Shown: positions 51,134 through 58,937 of the stretch, in pieces
How the letters are laid out: the number at the start of each line of letters is the position of its first letter
Position numbering within the stretch: position 1 is the first letter of the stretch
Origin: an uncultured Clostridia bacterium
Lineage (GTDB): Bacteria; Bacillota; Clostridia; TANB77; CAG-465
DNA: 64,000 bases
Direction: 5' to 3'
NCBI GenBank assembly: GCA_934162655.1
Contig: CAKPJL010000002.1
Coordinates: forward strand, 1 to 64,000
Notes under the pieces: model-generated
The model's database searches: none
The model's input: only the letters and a program-made list of their open reading frames with translations
What the model was told of the DNA's origin: nothing
Position numbers and translations under genes: made by a program

Positions 51134-51646
51134 TTAATAGAGAAATCTGTAAATTTTATAATTAGAAATCACATTATTAAAATATGTTCTTGTTTCTTTA
51201 TAAGGGATGTTTGTATAGTCTTTATATGTAAAATTACTATCAATTATCCCCTCTTCTATCCATTTATCTACATTTCCAAGACCTGCGTTATATGCACATA
51301 TTGCTAAGTAGTAATTTCCATTATAGCGTTTTATTAAATCACTAAAATATTTTGTACCAATAGTAATATTTATTCTTACATCATAAAGGTCTTCTTTATC
51401 TAAATTTTCTACCAAATTTAATTCATCATTTATTTCAAAAGCTGTTGAATATAGTATTTGCATAAGGCCATACGCCTCTTTTTTAGAAACAGCAAATGTA
51501 CTAAAGTTACTCTCTGCCTTTATTATGCTAAGTATTAAATATGGATCAATTCCAAATGAACTACATGAGTTAATAGTTTCAATATAAGTATTCTTAAATA
51601 TAAATTTCATAGAAAATAACTTTAACATATTAGTTAATAAAAGCAT
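51134..51646 (-). CDS. Lytic transglycosylase (SLT family), true start probably at an ATA codon at 51688
   Basis: The domain is a soluble-lytic-transglycosylase type: catalytic Glu in IIKAESNFST near residue 45, AYGLMQI near 58, AICAYNAGLGNV near 115 and IPYKETRTYFNNV near 147. It cleaves peptidoglycan, making 1,6-anhydro ends, outside the cell. The ATG at 51646 has no ribosome binding site and would cut the signal anchor. The frame stays open upstream, and GGAGG (51701-51697, reverse) sits eight bases before an ATA at 51688-51686. That start would give a KKILKTLIIIIIVMLLL-type N-terminal anchor and 184 residues in all. An AUA start, or a mutated ATG, seems likely. It follows polA directly. 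Confidence 0.82.
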   Translation of the reverse strand: MLLLTNMLKLFSMKFIFKNTYIETINSCSSFGIDPYLILSIIKAESNFSTFAVSKKEAYGLMQILYSTAFEINDELNLVENLDKEDLYDVRINITIGTKYFSDLIKRYNGNYYLAICAYNAGLGNVDKWIEEGIIDSNFTYKDYTNIPYKETRTYFNNVISNYKIYRFLY

Positions 51647-51702
51647 AACAATAATAATTATTATTAGTGTCTTTAATATTTTTTTTATTTTAACTACCTC
51701 CG

Positions 51703-54474
51703 TTACTTTGCTTCATACCAATTAGTACCAACATTTAAATCAACTGTTAAAGGGACTTTTAATTTTATTACATTTTCCATTTCCTCTTTTAATATTTTGC
51801 TTGCAATTTCTATTTCATCTTTTGGAGACTCAATAAGTAGTTCATCATGAACTTGCATTATAAGTTTTGATTTTAGATTGTTTTTTATTAATCTTTTATA
51901 TATTCTATTCATTGCAAGCTTAATTATGTCTGCTGCACTTCCTTGTATTGGAGTGTTCATAGCTATTCTTTCTCCAAATTTAACTAAATTTTTGTTTTTG
52001 CTCTCTAATTCTTTTATATATCTTCTTCTTCCAAATATAGTTGTCACAAATCCTTGTTCTTTTGCTTTTATAACTATGTCATTCATAAACTTAGATATAC
52101 CATTATATTTTTTTAAATAGTTATCAATATAGACTTTGGCTTCATTTGGCGTTGAAGAAATGTTTTTAGAAAGACCATATTGACTTATACCATAGACTAT
52201 ACCAAAATTTACTGCCTTAGCTTTTCTTCTTAGTTCAGGAGTTACACTATTTATTTCCACATTAAATACTTGTGAAGCCGTTGATGTATGAATATCTATA
52301 TTGTTATTGAACGCATTAATCATCTTCTCATCATTTGAAATATCTGCAAGCATTCTAAGTTCTATTTGAGAATAATCTGCATCAAGTATTAAACTATTAT
52401 TATTTGTCGCTGTAAAAAATGTCCTTATTTTCCCGCCAATTTCTTGCCTTATAGGGATGTTTTGTAAATTCGGTTCCACACTACTAAGTCTACCAGTTGA
52501 AGTTACAGTTTGCATAAATGTAGTATGAATTCTACTGTCATTTTCAATTTTTTCTTTTAGTGCATCTACAAAAGTAGATTTTAATTTACTTAGCGTTCTA
52601 AATTTTATTATATGAGATATTATCTCATGTTCTCCTTCTAAGCTTTCCAAAACTTCTTTATCAGTGGAATAACCAGTCTTTGTTTTTTTGGCACCTTTAA
52701 GATTTAATTTTTCAAATAAAATTATCCCTAACTGTTTAGGAGAATTTATATTAAATTGTTCACCTGCGAGCTCATATATTTTTAAAGTGATGTTTTCAAG
52801 TTCTTTTGTTATGAAAATGTCGAATTCTTCAATCTTTTTTGTGTCTACATGCATACCAATGTGTTCCATACTTGCAAGTGTTGTACAAAGTGGCATTTCT
52901 ATATCATTAAATAACTTTAACATATCATTGTTTTCAAGTTGCAAAGTTATATCTTTTTTTGAATTATATAAGCATTTAATTATCATAGAAATATTTGAAA
53001 TTTCTTTTTTGTATATGTTATTAAATTCATTATTGTTTTGTAACTCATCAAATAAATTTAACTGAACATTATTTGTGGAAATATTGGTATCTAAAATTAT
53101 ACCGTATAAATCATCTAAAATATATTCTAATTTATAATTTGATTTTGTACTTTCAAGTAAATAATATGCAATCATTATATCAAAGTCAAAGTTAGATATA
53201 TTATCTACATAATTAAAGAAATATCTAATGTCTTGTTTTATGTTATAACCTATTTTGCTAGATTTTGACTCTACAAATAGTTTTATTATATCAGCATACA
53301 ATGAACTATTTAAAGCTTTTATTTTTTCTAGATTCATAATAATAGATGTGTCTAATAAATTATCGTAAATACAAAGAATTTCACAATCAATTTCTAATGC
53401 TTTATTAAAGTATGAAAGACTAGGGTTATTGTACAGGTAAGACACATCTTCCCTATTTAATATATCTACTAAGTAATCAAATTTTTCTTTTATATTGCTT
53501 TCATCTATAATTAATGTATCTTTAACATTATCTATTTTTATATGTTTGTTTTCATCTTGCAATTTTTCATGGTCTATTGAATTTATATTACTAAAATCAA
53601 ATTTAGCAATGAATTTTGAAAATTCTAGCTTTTTAAATATTTTGTATGTTTCATTAAGGTTAGGTGTAGCTAGTTTACACTTAGAATAGTCAATATCTAT
53701 TGGCACATCCAAAACTATTGTTGCAAGTGTTTTTGACATATAAGCATTTTGCTTGTCTGTAATTAATTTATTTTTTACACTTGGAGTTATGTTAATAGAG
53801 GCATCATTTTGTAAAGCTAAATATAGTTCATCAATAGTTTTATAATTTTCTATTAGAAAATATGCAGTTTTTTCGCCTACACCTTTTACACCAGGAATAT
53901 TATCTGATGAGTCTCCCATCAATGCTTTTACCTCAATTACTTGGTATGGTTCAATACCGTATGTAGCTTTTAAAAGCTCTGGTGTATATAAATTATATTC
54001 TGTTTTACTACCACCATTTTTAGGTAAAATTACAGTGGTATTTTCAGATATTAATTGAAATGAATCTCTGTCACCAGTTAATATATATGTGAATATGCCT
54101 TTTTCTTTATTTTTAGAGGCAACAGTACCAAGTACATCGTCTGCTTCATATCCCTCTATTTGTATTATACTTACATTTAGTGCTTTTAAAACATCTTTAA
54201 TTACAGGAACTTGCTCCTTTAGTTCATCTGGCATAGGTTTTCTTTGTGCCTTGTATTTATCATACATTTCATGTCTAAATGTTGGTGCCTTTAAATCAAA
54301 TGAAACAGCTACATAATCGGGTTTAAATTTTTCTTCAATCATCCAAAATATATTTAAAAATCCGTATATAGCATTAGTGTGAATACCTGCTATTTTGGAT
54401 GTCATTTTAGCATTAACACCATAAAATGCTCTATTTAATATACTATTACCATCAACTATTAAAAATTTTTCCAT
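51703..54474 (-). CDS. polA: DNA polymerase I
   Basis: The 923-residue enzyme has the N-terminal 5'-3' exonuclease (ILNRAFYGV; GDSSDNIPGVKGVGEKTA near 183-200), a central 3'-5' exonuclease-like domain and the polymerase domain (~560-923) with LDADYSQIELR (motif A) near 695, RRKAKAVNFGIVYGISQYG (O helix, motif B) near 745 and MQVHDELLIE (motif C) near 872. The central domain lacks the D-x-E metal motif (the segment reads SYLYNNPSLSY), so proofreading is absent, as in Bacillus and Taq enzymes. The ATG at 54474 is chosen because AGGAG precedes it; an upstream in-frame codon is not supported. The transglycosylase gene follows. Confidence 0.96.
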   Translation of the reverse strand: MEKFLIVDGNSILNRAFYGVNAKMTSKIAGIHTNAIYGFLNIFWMIEEKFKPDYVAVSFDLKAPTFRHEMYDKYKAQRKPMPDELKEQVPVIKDVLKALNVSIIQIEGYEADDVLGTVASKNKEKGIFTYILTGDRDSFQLISENTTVILPKNGGSKTEYNLYTPELLKATYGIEPYQVIEVKALMGDSSDNIPGVKGVGEKTAYFLIENYKTIDELYLALQNDASINITPSVKNKLITDKQNAYMSKTLATIVLDVPIDIDYSKCKLATPNLNETYKIFKKLEFSKFIAKFDFSNINSIDHEKLQDENKHIKIDNVKDTLIIDESNIKEKFDYLVDILNREDVSYLYNNPSLSYFNKALEIDCEILCIYDNLLDTSIIMNLEKIKALNSSLYADIIKLFVESKSSKIGYNIKQDIRYFFNYVDNISNFDFDIMIAYYLLESTKSNYKLEYILDDLYGIILDTNISTNNVQLNLFDELQNNNEFNNIYKKEISNISMIIKCLYNSKKDITLQLENNDMLKLFNDIEMPLCTTLASMEHIGMHVDTKKIEEFDIFITKELENITLKIYELAGEQFNINSPKQLGIILFEKLNLKGAKKTKTGYSTDKEVLESLEGEHEIISHIIKFRTLSKLKSTFVDALKEKIENDSRIHTTFMQTVTSTGRLSSVEPNLQNIPIRQEIGGKIRTFFTATNNNSLILDADYSQIELRMLADISNDEKMINAFNNNIDIHTSTASQVFNVEINSVTPELRRKAKAVNFGIVYGISQYGLSKNISSTPNEAKVYIDNYLKKYNGISKFMNDIVIKAKEQGFVTTIFGRRRYIKELESKNKNLVKFGERIAMNTPIQGSAADIIKLAMNRIYKRLIKNNLKSKLIMQVHDELLIESPKDEIEIASKILKEEMENVIKLKVPLTVDLNVGTNWYEAK

Positions 54475-54503
54475 ATTAAAATATCTCCTAAAATATACTT
54501 TGT

Positions 54504-54532
54504 ATTTTATCATATAAGTATATATATATCAA
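54504..54532 (-). promoter_or_regulatory. Promoter of polA
   Basis: Reverse strand TTGATA (54532-54527), 17 bases, TAAAAT (54509-54504) preceded by TGA. Confidence 0.7.
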
Positions 54533-54536
54533 ATAA

Positions 54537-54569
54537 AAATAAAGATGAATATAAAATTCATCTTTATTT
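54537..54569 (-). terminator. Terminator of the 178-residue membrane protein gene
   Basis: A perfect 14-bp stem (54537-54550 with 54556-54569, around AAAGATGAAT/ATTCATCTTT) with a 5-base loop; T-rich tail on the reverse strand. Confidence 0.85.
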
Positions 54570-54611
54570 AGTATTAAACTACTTTTTATTATTTATTTGA
54601 AAAAACAAGTA

Positions 54612-55148
54612 TTATATCCAACGCCACCACTCACCATTTATTTCATCAATACACTTTACTATTACATATATTATTGCTACGCTTATAGTAATAAATATTG
54701 ATCCAAGTATTACCAATAATATAAACGCTACAACAAAGAACGGTGGAACATACTCTGCACTTACCACACTTATTTTAACATCTTCTATGTGATATTCGGG
54801 TATGATTTTTAGTTCATTAACTAAATTAACTATTGATACATTATTATGAAAGTAAATAGTCAAAGGTCTGTCCTCTATTATCTCATCAGAATTTTTGAAA
54901 TATACGGTAGCATGAATGGCAGCAGATGTTACATCTACATCATCTGCTACATTTGTTATAGTAGCAGTTCCAGTTACAAATTCATAATTGTAATCAAATA
55001 TCGCATTATCTACGCTATGGCTGGGATTAATAACAATTAAGCAAATCATTAAAATAATAAGTATTGCCAATGCCAATAAAGCAAAAACACATCCTTTTAC
55101 TCCCCGCTCTTTCATCGCTAAACTAGTTGCTTCTAAAAGTTTTCCCAT
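54612..55148 (-). CDS. Unrecognised two-helix membrane protein
   Basis: I do not recognise this 178-residue protein. It has membrane helices at ~19-42 (VFALLALAILIILMICLIVI) and ~137-165 (PPFFVVAFILLVILGSIFITISVAIIYVIV), with a ~90-residue beta-rich domain between them, predicted to be outside the cell. The C-terminus ends GEWWRWI. Some parts (GC-richer codons, CTC, GGC, ACC) differ from the neighbours and resemble the orphans at 2629 and 50887. AAGGAG precedes the start; it has its own TTGACT-17-TATAAT promoter and a strong terminator. No partner gene is adjacent. Confidence 0.8.
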   Translation of the reverse strand: MGKLLEATSLAMKERGVKGCVFALLALAILIILMICLIVINPSHSVDNAIFDYNYEFVTGTATITNVADDVDVTSAAIHATVYFKNSDEIIEDRPLTIYFHNNVSIVNLVNELKIIPEYHIEDVKISVVSAEYVPPFFVVAFILLVILGSIFITISVAIIYVIVKCIDEINGEWWRWI

Positions 55149-55227
55149 AATTTTCTCCTTATAATTAATTAATATTTTATATATAAACTTGCATTAGCAA
55201 GAATGCTTTTATGTAAAATACACATTG

Positions 55228-55256
55228 ATTATAACATATTATTGCACAAAAGTCAA
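55228..55256 (-). promoter_or_regulatory. Promoter of the 178-residue membrane protein gene
   Basis: Reverse strand TTGACT (55256-55251), 17 bases, TATAAT (55233-55228) preceded by TGT. Confidence 0.8.
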
Positions 55257-55276
55257 GCAAAGGTAGGAGGCCTTGC

Positions 55277-56434
55277 TCATATGAATTTTTCAAATACTAA
55301 GTTTGCAACTTCCTCTCCTCTTTTAGTAAGTCTAAGATTTTGATAGTTTTGATCATATGTTAAAAGTCCTAAATTTATTAGTTCATCTATTTCGGTTTTA
55401 AATAAATCATCTACCTTTTTACCATATTTTTTATAGAATTTTAATGTATTAACCCCACTTTTTAGTCTCAAATTTAGCATAATATATTCTTTCATTAAAT
55501 CTAGACTATCCATTTGTATAGATTCTTTTATGTAATTTTTATTTGTTAAAATGGCATCTATATATTTATTAATATCTGTGATATTAGAGTATCTAGTACC
55601 GTTAATAAAGCTAGAAGCGTTAAGACCAAAACCTAAATAGCTTTCTTGTCTCCAATATGTTAGATTATGTTTAGATTTGTAACCTAAAACAGAATAGTTG
55701 GATATTTCATATTTATTAAAACCACTGCTTTCTAGTTTTGCATTTATATATTCTCTCATTTTATACTCTTCATCTTCGTCACAAAGTGTTAAATATCCTT
55801 CATTTATTAGAAAATCAAGTTTTGTTCCTTTATGTACTTCTAAATTATATATAGATATATGTTTTATGTTATATTTGCTTTTTAGACTGACCACCTCATC
55901 TATTTCATTTTTTAGCATATCATATGACATATTGGGAAGTGGATACATTAGGTCACAAGATATATTATCAAATCCTACTTTGTTTAGTATTAACAGTGAA
56001 TTTATAAAGTCATTATAATTGTGCTTTCTCCCAATTACTTTTAATACTTCATCATATATTGATTGTAATCCCAAACTTATACGATTAATTCCAATTTCTT
56101 TATATACTTGTGCTTTTTTATAGTTAAGTGAACAAGGATTTACTTCAATTGTTATTTCTTCTATTTTGTCTTTATCAGTTAGCATATAAATAGTATCTAA
56201 TATTTGTTTTATATAGTTTTCATTAATATAACTTGGAGTTCCACCCCCAATATAAATTGTTTTTACCTTTTTTAGGCTGATTATCTCTGAATTTGATAGT
56301 ATTTCTAGACAAAGTGCATCAATATATTTTTTTATCTTACTTTCGTTAATTTCTTGATATGATATAAAATCGCAATAATGACATTTAGACATGCAAAAAG
56401 GTATATGAATATAAATAGCTAATTCTTCTTCCAT
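55277..56434 (-). CDS. hemW: Radical SAM heme chaperone HemW
   Basis: This 385-residue protein has the radical SAM Cys motif CMSKCHYC at residues ~14-21, the extra phenylalanine and Cys spacing of HemW, GGGTPSYI near 69, EVNPCSL near 100 and the HNLTYW motif near 252 found in the HemN/HemW group. HemW inserts heme into target proteins and is not a coproporphyrinogen oxidase. The length is standard. AAGGAG precedes the start. It is often located near lepA-hrcA in Firmicutes; here lepA lies 6 kb to the right. Confidence 0.94.
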   Translation of the reverse strand: MEEELAIYIHIPFCMSKCHYCDFISYQEINESKIKKYIDALCLEILSNSEIISLKKVKTIYIGGGTPSYINENYIKQILDTIYMLTDKDKIEEITIEVNPCSLNYKKAQVYKEIGINRISLGLQSIYDEVLKVIGRKHNYNDFINSLLILNKVGFDNISCDLMYPLPNMSYDMLKNEIDEVVSLKSKYNIKHISIYNLEVHKGTKLDFLINEGYLTLCDEDEEYKMREYINAKLESSGFNKYEISNYSVLGYKSKHNLTYWRQESYLGFGLNASSFINGTRYSNITDINKYIDAILTNKNYIKESIQMDSLDLMKEYIMLNLRLKSGVNTLKFYKKYGKKVDDLFKTEIDELINLGLLTYDQNYQNLRLTKRGEEVANLVFEKFI

Positions 56435-56512
56435 AAACTTCTCCTTAAATTATTGGTATTATATCATAAAATTTGAATAAAATATACTAATATTTTTTTG
56501 GAGGTAGATTTT

Positions 56513-57385
56513 ATGATATTTAAAGGTTCAGGTGTAGCGCTTGTTACACCGTTTAATAAAGATTTTTCGATTAATTTTGAAAAATTAGAAGAGTTATTAA
56601 AATTTCATATTAAAAATAAAACAGATGCAATTATAATTTTAGGTACAACAGGAGAATCTGCTACTCTTACAGATGAAGAGAAATTTAAAATTATAGATTT
56701 TTCTATAAATATAACTAAAGGAAAAATTCCATTAATTGTTGGCACTGGATCAAATGACACAGCTCCTGCGATTAAAATATCAAAGTATGCAGCTTCAAAA
56801 AATGTAGATGGTGTTTTAATTGTAACGCCTTATTACAATAAAACTTCTCAAGACGGTTTATATCTCCATTATGAAAAAATAGCAAAAAGTATTCCTGATA
56901 CTCCTATAATATTATATAATGTTCCATCCCGTACAGGAGTAGATATTAATGTTGAAACAATAGAAAAACTAGCACTAATAAAAAACATTGTAGGCATTAA
57001 AGAGGCAAGTCAGGATTTATCTAAAATTGCTAAATTGCAAAGTCTTAGCATTGAGGGATTTTCACTATATTCAGGAAATGATGATTTAACCCTTCCATTG
57101 TTAAGTATTGGTGCAGATGGTGTAATATCGGTATTTGCTAATATAAAGCCGGCACTTATGCATGAAATATGTAGTCTATATTTTGAAGGAAAGATAGATG
57201 AAGCAAAAATATTATATTATAAAAATCTTAGACTAATGCAAAATCTATTTTTGGATGTAAATCCAATACCTATTAAAGAGGCACTAAATTATTTAGGTTT
57301 TGGTGTTGGTCCTTTAAGACTACCACTATGCCAGATGAGTAAATTAAAAAGGGAAAAACTTTTTGAAATAATTGACAATACATAA
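56513..57385 (+). CDS. dapA: 4-hydroxy-tetrahydrodipicolinate synthase
   Basis: The 290-residue aldolase condenses pyruvate with aspartate semialdehyde in the lysine/diaminopimelate pathway. Motifs: GTTGESATL near residue 44, catalytic Tyr in YNVPSRTG near 132 and the Schiff-base Lys in VGIKEAS near 160. The YNKTSQDGLYLHYE segment is typical. The length is normal. GGAGGT precedes the ATG at 56513; an upstream in-frame codon would swallow that site. No lysine riboswitch fits in the short leader. The gene is monocistronic and ends in a 10-bp terminator, convergent with DUF4363. Confidence 0.96.
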   Translation: MIFKGSGVALVTPFNKDFSINFEKLEELLKFHIKNKTDAIIILGTTGESATLTDEEKFKIIDFSINITKGKIPLIVGTGSNDTAPAIKISKYAASKNVDGVLIVTPYYNKTSQDGLYLHYEKIAKSIPDTPIILYNVPSRTGVDINVETIEKLALIKNIVGIKEASQDLSKIAKLQSLSIEGFSLYSGNDDLTLPLLSIGADGVISVFANIKPALMHEICSLYFEGKIDEAKILYYKNLRLMQNLFLDVNPIPIKEALNYLGFGVGPLRLPLCQMSKLKREKLFEIIDNT

Positions 57386-57390
57386 AAATG

Positions 57391-57425
57391 CTAGCTAGTA
57401 CCAAAATACTAGCTAGTTATTTTAA
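57391..57425. terminator. Bidirectional terminator between dapA and DUF4363 gene
   Basis: A perfect 10-bp stem CTAGCTAGTA (57391-57400) / TACTAGCTAG (57407-57416) with a 6-base loop; T-rich sequences lie on both outer sides. Confidence 0.88.
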
Positions 57426-57427
57426 TT

Positions 57428-57808
57428 TTAAAAAACATTTCCTATGTGAACTTCTTGTTTTTCTACTATATGATATATTTTTCTTTCAACCTCACATAAA
57501 GAAAGGTATGCCTCTTCTTCGTCTTCTTTTTGTAAGTATAATTTATATTCTAAAATTGATTTATCCATATCTTCTATCTCATCATGATCCACATATATTG
57601 ACCATATTTGCTTTAAATTTTTCCATGTAGATTCAAGGGCGTCAAAGTGAGATTTGGCAAGATCAATATTATTACTATTTAATGCTTGCCTAGAATAATC
57701 TACATCTGATAATAAATATCTTGAAGTTTTTTGTAGGTAACATATTTCAAAAAAACCAGCCCATATAATTAGTGCGACAGCTATTATTAAAATTATCCAT
57801 TGTTTCAT
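57428..57808 (-). CDS. DUF4363 family protein
   Basis: The 126-residue protein has one N-terminal membrane helix (residues ~4-24) and a helical outer domain with the DUF4363 pattern (YLLSDVDYSRQAL, FDALESTWKNLKQIWSIYVDHDEIEDMD). The family is common in Clostridia and usually sits next to a DUF421 membrane protein, as here, with a 1-base stop/start overlap. A function in membrane or envelope physiology is presumed, not shown. GAGGTGA lies within the end of the DUF421 gene. Confidence 0.85.
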   Translation of the reverse strand: MKQWIILIIAVALIIWAGFFEICYLQKTSRYLLSDVDYSRQALNSNNIDLAKSHFDALESTWKNLKQIWSIYVDHDEIEDMDKSILEYKLYLQKEDEEEAYLSLCEVERKIYHIVEKQEVHIGNVF

Positions 57809-58449
57809 TACTTTGTCACCTCACCCTTTAGTTGATAGATAAACTCATTATTTTCATCAATTGTACCAATAAGTATATCTTCTGCTTTCAATTTTTTTTC
57901 TTTAAGTATTTTTTCTAACTCATCTTTACTAATCCCTAAGAAGTTTAAATGTACATCTGATATACTTCCATCTTCTATTACATTTAGTGGCATTCTATCC
58001 ATTCCATCTGAAAATTTGATGACACTTAAATTTCCGTTTGTTTCTACCACGCCGTATTTTACATCTTGTATTTTAAATACATCTCTATCACGTAAAAGTG
58101 TCATTATATCTGCTAGAGTGTATTGATGCTTTTTAAACTCCTCCTCTACTATTTTTCCATCTCTTATAATAACAGACATTGTACCACATACTACATCTTC
58201 AATTTTATTTGAAGAGTGTGTTATAAGTGAAAATATAATATACATTATTAAAAGTGCAATTATTGGTATTATACCATCAAAAATAGAAATTCCTCTAGAA
58301 GACATTGGTGCAGATGAAAGGTCAGCGATAACAACGATTATGGCAAGTTCAAATGGTTGAACCTTAGAAAGCTCTTTTTTCCCCATAAGTCTAATTACAA
58401 TGAATACAACTGCATATAAAATTAATGCTCTAAATAATACTATAAACAT
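57808..58449 (-). CDS. DUF421 (YetF family) membrane protein
   Basis: This 213-residue protein has three N-terminal membrane helices (ALILYAVVFIVIRLMGKKELSKVQPFELAIIVVIADLSSAPM is the family core; helices ~5-20, 35-50, 58-78). A cytosolic alpha/beta YetF domain follows (TMSVIIRDGKIVEE, LLRDRDVFKIQDVKYGVVETNG). YetF-type proteins are linked to spore germination and membrane integrity in Bacillus, but the molecular role is unclear. AAGGTGAT precedes the start. It is translationally coupled to DUF4363. Confidence 0.9.
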   Translation of the reverse strand: MFIVLFRALILYAVVFIVIRLMGKKELSKVQPFELAIIVVIADLSSAPMSSRGISIFDGIIPIIALLIMYIIFSLITHSSNKIEDVVCGTMSVIIRDGKIVEEEFKKHQYTLADIMTLLRDRDVFKIQDVKYGVVETNGNLSVIKFSDGMDRMPLNVIEDGSISDVHLNFLGISKDELEKILKEKKLKAEDILIGTIDENNEFIYQLKGEVTK

Positions 58450-58533
58450 TTTTAAATCACCTTGTAAGTATTTTTTGCATAAACTTTAAAATATATACCA
58501 AAATAATATTAACAAATTATTTTGGAGGTATTT

Positions 58534-58902
58534 ATGGAAGAAATGTTAAAATATAAAAGATCAAGTAATGCACTAAGAATAACACAAATGATTATAAGAC
58601 TTATATCTTCTATTTCAATATTTGCAATAACTGTATTTTTTACTCCTAATTTTCAAATTGCCTCTTTTCCAATACTAATTATTTCTAGTATAGTAATAAT
58701 TTTACTAGATTATATAATGTCAATACTTACCGGTATACACGACATACCAATTGGAAGAGGATTTGTAGGTTTTATATCAGCTGCAATTATTATATATATA
58801 ACTCAGTTTTTTGTTGACGGCTATTATATATCTATAACTTCTAGTTTAATAGCGGCTGCAATGTATGGTATAATAGACTTTATTTTACCAAATAAAGAAT
58901 AA
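58534..58902 (+). CDS. Holin-like / phage holin family membrane protein
   Basis: The 122-residue protein has four hydrophobic helices (~17-37, 45-65, 78-93, 100-117) with LLDYIMSILTGIHDIPIGRGFVGF in the middle. This resembles the clostridial proteins annotated as phage holin family. The core I-x-R-G-x-x-GF-x-x-A and the IDFILPNKE ending are typical. There is no lysin nearby and no other phage gene, so a housekeeping membrane role is more likely than lysis. The ATG at 58534 follows GGAGGT at 58524-58529; an earlier codon would overlap it. Confidence 0.75.
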   Translation: MEEMLKYKRSSNALRITQMIIRLISSISIFAITVFFTPNFQIASFPILIISSIVIILLDYIMSILTGIHDIPIGRGFVGFISAAIIIYITQFFVDGYYISITSSLIAAAMYGIIDFILPNKE

Positions 58903-58904
58903 AA

Positions 58905-58937
58905 AATGGGGAAAGCATTTATTCCCCATTATATTTT
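58905..58937 (+). terminator. Intrinsic terminator after the holin-like gene
   Basis: A 9-bp stem AATGGGGAA (58905-58913) / TTCCCCATT (58922-58930) with an 8-base loop is followed by ATATTTTTAT. Confidence 0.85.

Noticed and set aside
56435..56512. Lysine riboswitch upstream of dapA
   Set aside because: The gap between hemW and dapA is under 80 bases, too short for a lysine aptamer, and shows no matching conserved motifs.
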